Origin: an uncultured Aquimarina sp.
GTDB taxonomy: Bacteria; Bacteroidota; Bacteroidia; Flavobacteriales; Flavobacteriaceae
Assembly: GCA_947497175.1 (NCBI GenBank)
Contig: CANMFM010000001.1
Coordinates: 372,001 to 436,000, forward strand
DNA: 64,000 nucleotides
Direction of reading: 5' to 3'
Shown here one piece after another: positions 9,025 through 17,664 of the stretch; the stretch's first letter is position 1; each line of letters opens with the position of its first letter. Made by a program: the position numbers and the translations under genes. Below the pieces are notes generated by a model that saw nothing but the letters and a program-made list of their open reading frames with translations, ran no database searches and was not told where the DNA came from.

Positions 9025-9164
9025 AACGTTATATTTAAGTTTAAAAGTTCCTACAAATTAGTTATTTAATAAGAGGAGGATTGACGGTAACACAATTATC
9101 CTTGACCCGTATAAACTTTTAGCTCAAAGTAAAGAGGGACATGGTATAGGGGTAGTATAATGCC

Positions 9165-9201
9165 AAAAAGTGAGTTGATTTTAGAGTCAACTCACTTTTT
9201 T
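9165..9201. terminator. Bidirectional terminator
   Basis: 14-bp perfect stem (AAAAAGTGAGTTGA / TCAACTCACTTTTT) with A run before and T run after, so it works in both directions. It separates the DUF2383 promoter region from the Pmp3/YqaE gene. Confidence 0.75.
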
Positions 9202-9261
9202 GCCAATTTCAATGTAGCGCAAAACTATATTTGAATTATTTTTTTAAATTTTATTGTTTTA

Positions 9262-9414
9262 TTAGTCATTTACAATAAAAGCGTGAATTACCCCAGGTAT
9301 CCAGCCAATGATTGTAAGTAGGATACTTATTAAAAAAGTGCCGCTTAAACCGTGTTTCAGAAATACAGCTAATGGTGGTAATAATATATTAAGAATGATG
9401 GTAAGTAAAGACAT
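9262..9414 (-). CDS. YqaE/Pmp3-family small membrane protein
   Basis: 50-residue hydrophobic protein with two membrane helices, encoded by ATG at 9414 to TAA at 9262. It has the family hallmarks LPPLAVFLKHGL (about 12-23) and LTIIGWIPGVIHAF (about 33-46). Pmp3/YqaE proteins are induced by salt or cold and are thought to affect membrane potential. It is short enough to be missed by routine gene calling. It sits in the stress cluster with DUF2383 and catalase genes. Confidence 0.88.
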   Translation of the reverse strand: MSLLTIILNILLPPLAVFLKHGLSGTFLISILLTIIGWIPGVIHAFIVND

Positions 9415-9583
9415 ATAATTGTTTTGAATTAATACTATTCAAAAGTACTTTACAGGAGCTTCTCCGGATAACGTAATCAAAGTTATCTTTGACTGATATA
9501 AAAAACCTGGATTAGAGTTGTAAAAAAAACGTGTTTGTAAAGTGTTGAATGTGCCGAATATGAATTACTATAATTTAATGTAG

Positions 9584-9826
9584 TCTGCTATTCCTAAAGA
9601 CAGGCAGGTAGAAATTTTTCGGTTTTTAAAAAAAGATCAGTCTCAGAATAATATAAATCTAAATAGTTGGGCAATGGGGCTAACTCTAGTGCAATTAGTA
9701 GCAGAGGCTCCTGGTGGATATGTACATCTAGAAAGTGATGCTTCAGAAGGTACTTGTTTTACTGTATTATGGGATAAAAACTTCAATAAACCTGGTAAAA
9801 CAAGAACCAAACTGAAGGAAAGCTAA
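9584..9826 (+). pseudogene. Remnant of a histidine kinase (end of the ATPase domain)
   Basis: An 80-codon open frame preceded by an in-frame TAG encodes the last part of a HATPase_c domain: AIPKDRQVEIFRFLKK (F-box region), then MGLTLVQLVAEAPGGYVHLE and SEGTCFTVLW, matching the GLGLxxVKxIVExHGGxIxVES...GTxFTxxLP pattern. The glycine-rich G box is degraded (NSWAMGL) and the rest of the kinase is absent. It ends 2 bases before the VOC gene stop on the other strand. Confidence 0.68.
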
Positions 9827-9827
9827 A

Positions 9828-10229
9828 TTATTTCTTGTAATTTATCATCCATTGAATATCAAACTGATCAGAACATCGACCGTAATACGCTCCCCAGGAG
9901 GTATTTTGTAAAGGTGTGTGTACTCTTCCGGAAGCACTTAGTTTGTTATAAATTCTTTCTGTTTCTTGCTCAGAGGATAGGTCTATGCTCATATACATAT
10001 TGGACCCAGATGTAAGCGGTGTATCTGGCGCGGCATCATAGGCCATAAAATGAAACCCTTTTCCTTTTAATTCGGCGTGCTGAAGTTTGTCTCGATAACT
10101 ATTAGGGATATCGATCGATTTATCCTCGTAGGTCTGACGATTAATAATTTCTCCTCCAAAAATGTTTTTGTAGAAATTTAATGCCTCTAGACAGTTCCCT
10201 TTAAAGGCTAAGTATGCTTGAATTTTCAT
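9828..10229 (-). CDS. VOC-family protein (PhnB-like)
   Basis: 133 residues of the vicinal-oxygen-chelate / glyoxalase-like fold, PhnB-type: MKIQAYLAFKGNCLEALNFY, then FGGEI, HAELKGKGFHFMAYDA, and the C-terminal WGAYYGRCSDQFDIQWMIN. This subfamily often lacks full metal ligands and has no assigned reaction. It is the last gene of a minus-strand run katE - DUF421 - this gene with gaps of 33 and 20 bases, so co-transcription is likely. Confidence 0.85.
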   Translation of the reverse strand: MKIQAYLAFKGNCLEALNFYKNIFGGEIINRQTYEDKSIDIPNSYRDKLQHAELKGKGFHFMAYDAAPDTPLTSGSNMYMSIDLSSEQETERIYNKLSASGRVHTPLQNTSWGAYYGRCSDQFDIQWMINYKK

Positions 10230-10249
10230 GATTCTAATTGTATTAAATT

Positions 10250-10783
10250 TTATATTTCTTTGGTTTTATTTACACCTTGCAACATTTTATCCATAAGCTT
10301 TTTTCCTTCGGCATTGTGTAACACAGACATGTCTCCTGTAGATTCTAAAACTACTGCTAATACTTCATCAAAGTGAATCACATTGGCCTCTCTTAGCTTT
10401 GCAATGAGGTCGTCTTCTGCAATATTGCACTTTGCTAAATTATCGTGTAGGATAACACCTTCTTTCATTAATAGTATAGGTTTATTTGTCAGAAGCCAGC
10501 TAAAGAAATTTGACTTTCTAACGATCAATGAGAAAAAAGCTTGAAATACTACTATCCCACCCAGGGCAATAGTTCCTTTTAGAATTGATTGACCGGTATT
10601 CATAACAACACTTGCCAAAATTGAGCCGATAGCGATTGTAGAGGCAAAATCAAAACTAGACATCTTTGCAAATGTTCTGAGTCCAGATATTCTTGTAATA
10701 ATAATAATAACACTAAAAATACTGAGTATTGATAGTATTACCTTTATCAATATTTCGAGGTGTGCATATATCCAATTTTCCAT
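10250..10783 (-). CDS. DUF421 membrane protein (YetF-like)
   Basis: 177 residues: three membrane helices in the first 90 residues, including the family block FAKMSSFDFASTIAIGSILA, followed by a soluble YetF-type domain (KPILLMKEGVILHDNLAKC ... FDEVLAVVLESTGDMSVL). Family function is unknown. Shorter than Bacillus YetF but typical of single-domain forms. Lies between the catalase gene and the VOC gene in one likely transcript, suggesting a stress link. Confidence 0.85.
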   Translation of the reverse strand: MENWIYAHLEILIKVILSILSIFSVIIIITRISGLRTFAKMSSFDFASTIAIGSILASVVMNTGQSILKGTIALGGIVVFQAFFSLIVRKSNFFSWLLTNKPILLMKEGVILHDNLAKCNIAEDDLIAKLREANVIHFDEVLAVVLESTGDMSVLHNAEGKKLMDKMLQGVNKTKEI

Positions 10784-10816
10784 ATAGAAATATTCTGGTT
10801 GTTACTAAATTGCGAG

Positions 10817-12952
10817 TTATACCGCTATTTTTTTTGCTGCTTTCTCTCTATCCCAGTTTCTGTGCTTAGCTATTGCCGAAATAAATTCTTTGGGATCCTT
10901 GTCTATAAGAAAAGCCTTGTCATCTGTGTATTCAATGTTTTTTGTAGTTTTTACAAATTCAATAGCTTCATTATCTACTGCAATGGCCTTACAATGTTTG
11001 AATGCTTCGGCAACAAACTTAATAAACTTCGATTTTTTACATAAACTATCGATTGAGGTCTTTCCTCCCGGAATATAAATTGCATCAAACAAAACACTTT
11101 CTGTAGTCATAATAGAAGCATCTACTTTATGTTTCATACCTTGATCGCAGGAGATGGTTCCTCCGTGCGGTGCAATAATTTTCACAATTGCATTTTCTTT
11201 TTGGAGTGCTTCTTTCATCGTTTTAAAATCATCCATCTTAAAACCATCCGAAGCAAGCACTGCAATTTGTCTTGTGGCTATAGATGTTGTTCTAATGTGG
11301 GTTTGACTTAAAGGTTTCGACTTTTTTAGATACATTTTCTTTTTACCAGGTTGGTGTTTTTCTACATCTACATCAGCTCCAATGGCTTGATTGATTGGTT
11401 TGTCAATCGTATTTGGCACTTTTAATCCTAATCCCGTAGCTACCTGTTCTGCCAGATCTTCATCAATTTGTTGAATTAACCATAGCATTCTTTTTTTTAT
11501 GGGCTCGTTTTCACATTTTCCCAATTCGAAAGTATATGCGTCTGCTACATGGTTTTTTTCCCATTGCTCCAGACTTCTGTAGAAGAGCGCCGGTTGCGAA
11601 AAATGATCATTAAAGCTTTCACTCCTGCTTCTTATTTTTTTAGCATCAATTCGTTCATGATATGAATGAAAAGCACCTTCTGAAATCTTGGATAAATGAG
11701 GGCAACCTCCTCCTAAAGTATTAGGGAAATAAGCCGTTTTACCTTTGTGGATAGTCATTTGCATGTGTGCATCGCGTTGATTGTTATGAACATCAACAAT
11801 CGGCTGGTTTATCGGGATTTGATGAAAATTAGGGCTTCCAAGTCGGGAAAGTTGTGTATCTCTATACGAGAAAAGTCTTCCTTGTAAAAGAGGGTCGTTT
11901 GTAAAATCAATTCCTGGAACTATGTTGCCTAATAGAAAAGCTACTTGCTCTGTTTCAGCAAAAAAGTTATCAGGATTTCGATTCAATGTCATTTTACCTA
12001 CTATTTTGACAGGTACCATTTCTTCAGGAATAAGTTTTGTAGGGTCAAGAAGATCAAATTCAAATTTATGCTCATCTTCTTCAGGGATAATTTGTACACC
12101 CAACTCCCACTCGGGATATTGTTCTGCTTCTATGGCATCCCAAAGATCACGACGATGAAAGTCTGGATCAGCTCCGTTTATTTTCACGGCTTCATCCCAG
12201 GTAACTGAATGTACGCCTAGTTTGGGTTTCCAGTGAAAACGTACAAAATGTGATATTCCTTGATCATTTATAAATCTAAATGTATGGATTCCGAAACCTT
12301 CCATCATACGCAAGCTTCTCGGAATTCCTCTGTCGCTCATTACCCAAATATGATTATGTAAGGTTTCGGTGGTCAACGATACAAAATCATAGAAGGTGTC
12401 ATGGGCAGAAGCTGCCTGAGGAATTTCGCGATCCGGTTCTGGCTTGACCGAATGAATCAAGTCTGGAAATTTCATAGCATCCTGAATAAAAAATATAGGC
12501 ATATTATTCCCTACGAGATCCCATGTGCCTTCTTGAGTATAAAATTTTACTGCAAAGCCTCGAACATCTCTTGCTAGGTCTGGTGAACCTTTAGATCCGG
12601 CTACCGTAGAAAATCTTGTAAATACTGGTGTTTTTCTTGAAGTGTCTGTAAATATTCCTGCTTTTGTATATTTTTCCAAACTTTCATACAATTCAAAGTA
12701 TCCATGAGCGGCACTTCCTCGGGCATGAACAATTCGTTCTGGTATTCTTTCGTGATCAAAATTTGTGATCTTTTCTCTTAATAAGAAATCCTCAAGTAGT
12801 GTAGATCCTCGCTCACCAGCCTTTAATGAATTATTAGTATCATTAACCCTAAGCCCTTGACGACTTGTAAGCTCAGTACTTGTGTGATCTTTGGTGTTTT
12901 GCTTTAAAGCTTCCGCTTTTTCTGAGGTGTTTTTTTTGGTTGGTTTTTTCAT
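10817..12952 (-). CDS. katE: Large-subunit catalase (HPII type) with C-terminal GATase-like domain
   Basis: 711-residue monofunctional haem catalase, 2 H2O2 to 2 H2O + O2, clade 2. The active-site segment ERIVHARGSAAHGYFE, the Asn segment FSTVAGSKGSPDLARDVRG and the haem-ligand tyrosine segment LFSYRDTQLSRLG are present. After about residue 560 comes a DJ-1/PfpI-like domain (RQIAVLASDGFKMDDF ... YIPGGKTSID) typical of large catalases. Start 12952 is chosen because the lysine-rich MKKPTKKNTSEK matches family N termini; the extra 29 upstream codons do not. Likely operon leader for the DUF421 and VOC genes. Confidence 0.94.
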   Translation of the reverse strand: MKKPTKKNTSEKAEALKQNTKDHTSTELTSRQGLRVNDTNNSLKAGERGSTLLEDFLLREKITNFDHERIPERIVHARGSAAHGYFELYESLEKYTKAGIFTDTSRKTPVFTRFSTVAGSKGSPDLARDVRGFAVKFYTQEGTWDLVGNNMPIFFIQDAMKFPDLIHSVKPEPDREIPQAASAHDTFYDFVSLTTETLHNHIWVMSDRGIPRSLRMMEGFGIHTFRFINDQGISHFVRFHWKPKLGVHSVTWDEAVKINGADPDFHRRDLWDAIEAEQYPEWELGVQIIPEEDEHKFEFDLLDPTKLIPEEMVPVKIVGKMTLNRNPDNFFAETEQVAFLLGNIVPGIDFTNDPLLQGRLFSYRDTQLSRLGSPNFHQIPINQPIVDVHNNQRDAHMQMTIHKGKTAYFPNTLGGGCPHLSKISEGAFHSYHERIDAKKIRSRSESFNDHFSQPALFYRSLEQWEKNHVADAYTFELGKCENEPIKKRMLWLIQQIDEDLAEQVATGLGLKVPNTIDKPINQAIGADVDVEKHQPGKKKMYLKKSKPLSQTHIRTTSIATRQIAVLASDGFKMDDFKTMKEALQKENAIVKIIAPHGGTISCDQGMKHKVDASIMTTESVLFDAIYIPGGKTSIDSLCKKSKFIKFVAEAFKHCKAIAVDNEAIEFVKTTKNIEYTDDKAFLIDKDPKEFISAIAKHRNWDREKAAKKIAV

Positions 12953-13039
12953 TGTTACGAATACTTTTGTGATGTAATAAAGGTATGTCCAAAGCAACTC
13001 AAGCCTTAGTCTTTTCAGGTAAATATTTAACGCATACAC

Positions 13040-13336
13040 ATTAAAGTGGTGTTAGCAAGTTTTGGGGGACTGTAGCAATTCATATATAAAAAAATGTGGA
13101 TTGTATTATGTCGTATAAAACTTTTGATAAAAATCGCTAGATACACAATCTTTTAGAATTTTTTTTCTAAGTCCAATCTAAGATGTATTAATGTATCAAA
13201 TCCCTCGGTGGTTCTAAAAGAATAAAGAATTTTTCTTCTTTGGATTAACTAGAATATTTCCCTAAACACAATTTTTAATCTTGATCCACAATAGGTCATA
13301 TCCAAAAGTGCTGGATAACATAGTATCAGGTCATAA
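13040..13336. other. Intergenic region, nothing recognised
   Basis: About 300 bases upstream of katE and downstream of tRNA-Phe. No coding frame, repeat or RNA is supported beyond the tRNA terminator. Confidence 0.4.
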
Positions 13337-13366
13337 AAAAAACCCGAACAATTTGTTCGGGTTTTT
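13337..13366 (-). terminator. tRNA-Phe terminator
   Basis: Perfect stem AAAAACCCGAACAA / TTGTTCGGGTTTTT, immediately 3' of the tRNA on the minus strand. Confidence 0.88.
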
Positions 13367-13370
13367 AAGG

Positions 13371-13443
13371 TGGTGCCTCCAGGAATCGAACCAGGGACAC
13401 AAGGATTTTCAGTCCTTTGCTCTACCAACTGAGCTAAGGCACC
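13371..13443 (-). tRNA. tRNA-Phe (GAA)
   Basis: 73-nt cloverleaf. Acceptor GGTGCCT pairs with AGGCACC; the D arm has GCTCAGTTGGTAGAGC, the anticodon loop CTGAAAA gives anticodon GAA, and the T arm has GGTTCGAACC-like pairing (CCTGGTTCGATTCCTGG). CCA is not encoded. Confidence 0.96.
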
Positions 13444-13541
13444 TTGTTGTAAGCGGATGCAAATATAGAACGCTTTTTTTAATCATCAAAAGAAAAATTT
13501 AAAAAAATCGTTTTGTACTTTTGCAGCTTATAAAGAAAGAC

Positions 13542-14273
13542 ATGAATCTTGTCATAGACGTTGGGAATACATACACAAAGATTGGGGTTTTTGATTCGTC
13601 AAAAATCATATATAAAAACAGTTGTAAACAAGCTGATTTTAAGAAGGTAGTACAGAAAATTAAAAATGAGTACCCATTAGTGACTGATGCAATAATTTCT
13701 TCGGTTTCTGATGCACACGAAGACAATATCGAATATGTTAAAAGTTTTTTTACTACCCTTGTTATTGATCATTTAGTAAAGCTTCCTTTTAAGAATCTAT
13801 ATAGAACGCCAAAGACACTGGGGATTGATCGATTGGCATTAGTTGCGGCAGCAGTAGATCAATTTCCTAAAGAAAATGTATTGATTATTGATGCAGGAAC
13901 TTGTATCACCTATGATTTTAAAAATGAAAAAGAAGAGTATTTAGGAGGGGCCATAGCACCAGGAATACGACTTAGATATCGTAGTCTAAATGATTTTACA
14001 GCAAAACTACCTTTATTAGACATAAAAGAACCCAAAAGCCTTATTGGTAATAGCACAGAAGAAGCTATACATTCTGGGGTGATACATGGAGTTTTGTACG
14101 AAATAAATGGAGTTATTGAAGAATATTGCAACATTAATACCCAATTAACAGTTATTTTAACCGGAGGAGATGCACATTTTTTGTCTAAAAGATTAAAAAA
14201 TAGCATATTTGCCACTTCTAATTTTTTGTTGGAGGGATTAAACCACATTTTAGCTTTTAATAATAATAAATGA
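13542..14273 (+). CDS. coaX: Type III pantothenate kinase
   Basis: 243-residue CoaX, which phosphorylates pantothenate with ATP in the first step of coenzyme A synthesis. The ASKHA-fold motifs are present: phosphate-1 loop DVGNTYTKIG (5-14), LGIDRLAL, the DAGTCITYDF motif with the catalytic Asp, and the C-terminal ILTGGDA. The start at 13542 puts the DVGNT motif at the usual position near the N terminus. A -7-like TACTTTTG lies at 13516-13523. The stop overlaps the next start (ATGA), so translation is probably coupled with the barrel-protein gene. Confidence 0.94.
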   Translation: MNLVIDVGNTYTKIGVFDSSKIIYKNSCKQADFKKVVQKIKNEYPLVTDAIISSVSDAHEDNIEYVKSFFTTLVIDHLVKLPFKNLYRTPKTLGIDRLALVAAAVDQFPKENVLIIDAGTCITYDFKNEKEEYLGGAIAPGIRLRYRSLNDFTAKLPLLDIKEPKSLIGNSTEEAIHSGVIHGVLYEINGVIEEYCNINTQLTVILTGGDAHFLSKRLKNSIFATSNFLLEGLNHILAFNNNK

Positions 14274-15511
14274 TAAGAAAGATTTTAGTAATAGTATTAG
14301 TTTTTGTTGCCATAACATCTAATGCTCAAGAAGGGACTTCCTCACCGTATTCTTTTTATGGAATAGGGCTTCAGAAGTTTAAAGGAACGGTTGAAAACAG
14401 GTCGATGGGAGGATTGAGTGTTGTAACTGATAGTATTCATTTAAATCTTCAAAACCCAGCATCTTTTGGAGAATTACGGCTTACGGCTTATGCTTTAGGT
14501 GCTTCCTACAATAATTTTAAGATTAGTAATGAGAATGAATCTTCCTCTGGTGATAATGCATCATTAGATTATTTGGCTGTGGGTATTCCCGCAGGAAAAT
14601 TTGGATTCGGATTCGGAGTAATTCCGCTTACATCGGTTGGATATGAGCTTAATGATGTTACTGAGGATACAGAACGACAATTTACAGGAAAAGGAGGATT
14701 GAATAAGGTTTTTTTGGCTGCAGGAGTTAAAGTTAACAAGAATCTGAGTTTGGGTTTAGATTTTAATTATAACTTTGGAAATATTGAAAATAAAGCCATA
14801 TTAAGAAGGTCCGGTGTGCAATTTGATACCAGAGAGATAACAACATCAGATTTATCAGCCTTTAGTTTGTCTTTTGGATTAGTTTATAATACTATGATAT
14901 CAGAAAAACTACAATTATCTGCTTCTGTCGTATCGACACCGTCATTTGAGTTAGCATCTGAAAATACTAGAGAATTGGCAACAATCGTAATTGGTAATAC
15001 AGGTCAAGAAGGTGTGGTAGAACGTCAGGATGTGCAGATTGATGATCAGGATATAGATCTTCCTGCAGAATTTAAATTTGCAAGTGGGATCGGAGAAAAT
15101 AAAAAATGGTTTGTAGGAGCAGAATATGTATACTTGGACTCGGGAAAATTTACAAATGCCTTATTTAATCAAGATAATGTTACCTACGAAAGTGGCTCTA
15201 AATTTAAGTTAGGAGGGTTTTATGTTCCAAAATACAATTCACTAACTAACTATTTGAGTAGAGTTGTATACAGAGCTGGATTAAGGTATGAAGAAACCGG
15301 ATTAGTTATAGATGGCAACTCTATTGATGAGTTTGGCATGTCTTTTGGAGTAGGTCTACCAGTTGGCAGATTATTCTCTAATTTAAACATAGGTTTTGAA
15401 TACGGTCAGCGGGGGACAACAGATTTCGGATTAGTCAAAGAAGAATTTTTTAATGTCTCTATAGGTTTATCATTAAATGATAAATGGTTTAGAAAAATAA
15501 AATTTAATTAA
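14270..15511 (+). CDS. Outer-membrane beta-barrel protein, unknown function
   Basis: 413 residues with signal peptide (MIRKILVIVLVFVAITSNA) and alternating glycine/aromatic strands to an aromatic-rich end (FFNVSIGLSLNDKWF), typical of an outer-membrane barrel. The N-terminal motif SPYSFYGIGL ... NRSMGGLSV is common to FadL/PorV-like Bacteroidota barrels. It overlaps coaX by 4 bases and precedes TPR and lptC genes, an arrangement I recall as common in flavobacteria. Function is not known; a transport or envelope-assembly role is inferred from context. Confidence 0.8.
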   Translation: MIRKILVIVLVFVAITSNAQEGTSSPYSFYGIGLQKFKGTVENRSMGGLSVVTDSIHLNLQNPASFGELRLTAYALGASYNNFKISNENESSSGDNASLDYLAVGIPAGKFGFGFGVIPLTSVGYELNDVTEDTERQFTGKGGLNKVFLAAGVKVNKNLSLGLDFNYNFGNIENKAILRRSGVQFDTREITTSDLSAFSLSFGLVYNTMISEKLQLSASVVSTPSFELASENTRELATIVIGNTGQEGVVERQDVQIDDQDIDLPAEFKFASGIGENKKWFVGAEYVYLDSGKFTNALFNQDNVTYESGSKFKLGGFYVPKYNSLTNYLSRVVYRAGLRYEETGLVIDGNSIDEFGMSFGVGLPVGRLFSNLNIGFEYGQRGTTDFGLVKEEFFNVSIGLSLNDKWFRKIKFN

Positions 15512-15528
15512 CTACAATTATTACAGTT

Positions 15529-16899
15529 ATGAATACTAAAGTTTTAACTAGTATAGCAACAGGATTAGTTTTGAGTACCACTACCATCAGTGCTCAAGCT
15601 ACAGATTGTGCTACTACGGCTTCTATTGCCTATGAGCATGCCAAAGTAAAGAATTATGACGCGGCAGAAGAGCCTTTATGGAAAGTAAGAAAAGAATGTC
15701 CTACCTATAGTGTTGCTACCTATCAATTTGGGCAAAAACTATTAGAAGCAAAATACAAAAAAGCAGCAGAAGCAGATAAAGCCAAGCTTGCCAATGAAAA
15801 AATTGCTTTGTGGAAAGAGCGTTTTCAATATTTTCCGGGGAAAACAAAAATTGGAGATATGCACGCTAATATCGGACAGTTAATGTACGATAATAATATA
15901 GGAACAAAAGAAACTCAATTTGCAGAGTTTCATAAAGCATGGACCGAAGATAAAGGAAATGTAACAAATCCTAAAAATGTATATACGTATTTTTCTCTTT
16001 TGGTAGACCTACACGGTGAAGGTAAAAAAGAACTTCAGGACGTTTTTGATCTTTATGATGAGGTTATAGAAAAGATTGAAGATGAAGAAAGTAATAAAGC
16101 AAAAAAAATTGCAGAACTTACAGAAAAAGAAGAATCTGGAACAGCGCTTGCAGGCAAAGAAAAGAAAACGCTTAAAAGGTCATCTATTATACTTTCTAAC
16201 TATAGTAAAGTAAAAGCTGGTGTTAATCAGAAATTAGGAGAGTTAGCTGATTGTAAAAACTTAATACCATTATATACAGGGCAATTTGATGCGAAGAAAA
16301 GTGATATTAAATGGGTAAAAAGTGCCTCAAGAAGAATGTATGCTAAAGAATGTACAGATGATCCGTTATTCTTTAAACTTGTAGAGTCTCAGCACAAGCT
16401 TGAGCCTTCAGCAAAAACTGCATATTATTTAGGAATACTTGCTCTAAAAGATAAAAAAACATCTGTAGCATTAAAGTATTTCAATCAATCTGCTGAGTTA
16501 GAAACAAAAGCTAGTGATAAAGCTAAAGTATACTTTAAGATTGGTGAAGTAATGAAAAAACAAGGAAGCAAAGGAAAAGCAAGAACATATTACAGAAAGG
16601 CGTTAAAATACAAGCCATCTATGGGAGTATGTTATCTTAGAATCGGAGCAATGGTTGCAAGTAGCGCAAATAATTGTGGAGATGATGTTTTTAGCAAAAG
16701 AGCAGTATATTGGTTGGCAGCAAACTATGCACAAAGAGCGGCCAAGGTGGATCCAAGTTTAAAGTCTACTGCATCTAAGTATGCAGCTAATTATAACGCC
16801 AAAGCACCATCTAAAACCGATATTTTCAATAATCCGGGAGTTACTTCTGTTAGTATCGGATGTTGGATTGGTGAAACAGTTAGGGTGCCAAAACTGTAA
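15529..16899 (+). CDS. Periplasmic TPR-repeat protein
   Basis: 456 residues with signal peptide (cleavage after TTTISAQA). Helical repeats: an N-terminal Cys-containing repeat around 25-60, an acidic helical middle (about 170-235), and clear TPR units near 300-380 (TAYYLGILALKDKKTSVALK, AKVYFKIGEVMKKQGSKGK). The C terminus has several Cys residues that could form disulfides. Shares its last base with the lptC start, so translation is coupled. Role unknown; probably a scaffold in the envelope cluster. Confidence 0.78.
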   Translation: MNTKVLTSIATGLVLSTTTISAQATDCATTASIAYEHAKVKNYDAAEEPLWKVRKECPTYSVATYQFGQKLLEAKYKKAAEADKAKLANEKIALWKERFQYFPGKTKIGDMHANIGQLMYDNNIGTKETQFAEFHKAWTEDKGNVTNPKNVYTYFSLLVDLHGEGKKELQDVFDLYDEVIEKIEDEESNKAKKIAELTEKEESGTALAGKEKKTLKRSSIILSNYSKVKAGVNQKLGELADCKNLIPLYTGQFDAKKSDIKWVKSASRRMYAKECTDDPLFFKLVESQHKLEPSAKTAYYLGILALKDKKTSVALKYFNQSAELETKASDKAKVYFKIGEVMKKQGSKGKARTYYRKALKYKPSMGVCYLRIGAMVASSANNCGDDVFSKRAVYWLAANYAQRAAKVDPSLKSTASKYAANYNAKAPSKTDIFNNPGVTSVSIGCWIGETVRVPKL

Positions 16900-17456
16900 T
16901 GCAACCCAAAAAATATAATATAACGATTAACATTGTCATGGCTTTTGTCGTGACAATGTTTTTTTCATGTCAATCAAAAAAATCAAAATCAAAAGGATAT
17001 ATCCTCTCAGAAGAAGCTCCAATAGCAGAAGCTTTTGAGGTGAATTTAAAATATACGGATTCAGGTAGACTGACTGCTGTGCTAAAAACACCTAAAGTGT
17101 TAGATTATACTAATAAATCTTTTGGGTATCACGAGTTTCCCGAAGGGATTGTATTGGACATTATAGATGAAGAAGGAAAAGTTAGTGTAATTACCTCGGA
17201 TTATGCGATATCATATCAGTTAACCGGGTTGATTGATATGAGAGGTAATGTTGACATTTTAACTTCAGATAGTACACATTTGCTGGCAGAACAATTGTAT
17301 TGGGATAAAAATATCAATTGGATATTTACAGATTATCCATATAAAAGTTATATGTCAGATGGTAATATTAACGACGCTGATGGTTTTGATGCTAATCAGG
17401 ATTTTACTATCTTGAATTCAAGAAGTAATGATGGATTAATTTATATTGAAGAATAA
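16899..17456 (+). CDS. lptC: LPS export protein LptC, lipoprotein form
   Basis: 185 residues. A lipoprotein signal (VVTMFFSC, Cys25 region) replaces the membrane anchor of E. coli LptC, as usual in Bacteroidota. The following domain has the LptC/OstA-type beta-jellyroll pattern (GYHEFPEGIVLDIID, SDYAISYQLTGLIDMRGNV, LLAEQLYWDKN, INWIFTDYPYKSY). LptC receives lipopolysaccharide from LptB2FG and passes it along the periplasmic bridge. lptE lies elsewhere in the window (35195-35701). Confidence 0.85.
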   Translation: MQPKKYNITINIVMAFVVTMFFSCQSKKSKSKGYILSEEAPIAEAFEVNLKYTDSGRLTAVLKTPKVLDYTNKSFGYHEFPEGIVLDIIDEEGKVSVITSDYAISYQLTGLIDMRGNVDILTSDSTHLLAEQLYWDKNINWIFTDYPYKSYMSDGNINDADGFDANQDFTILNSRSNDGLIYIEE

Positions 17457-17469
17457 TCTAATACTAAAA

Positions 17470-17661
17470 ATGAAAATATTTAAGTTTTTTGAATACGCTT
17501 ATTTGGCAATCATGATCTTTTTTATCTACCAGGCATATGTAGAATGGGGACAAGAGGGTGGAAAAAGTGTTCTCTACTTACTTTTTGCAGGAGCAGCTAT
17601 TTTCATGTACTTCTTTAAGAGAAATTTCAGAAAGCGATATGAGGCAAATAACAAGAAATAA
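17470..17661 (+). CDS. Small two-helix membrane protein
   Basis: 63 residues, two membrane segments (YAYLAIMIFFIYQAYVEW and VLYLLFAGAAIFMYFF) and a basic tail. Start 17470 follows an A-rich stretch; an upstream in-frame ATG at 17446 would overlap lptC. Lies between lptC and the CNNM gene with 3-base spacing to the latter. Family unknown to me; conserved position suggests it is real. Confidence 0.65.
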   Translation: MKIFKFFEYAYLAIMIFFIYQAYVEWGQEGGKSVLYLLFAGAAIFMYFFKRNFRKRYEANNKK

Positions 17662-17664
17662 TTC

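Noticed and set aside
13281..13502. 73-codon open frame on the plus strand
   Set aside because: It runs through the tRNA-Phe gene and its terminator on the other strand.
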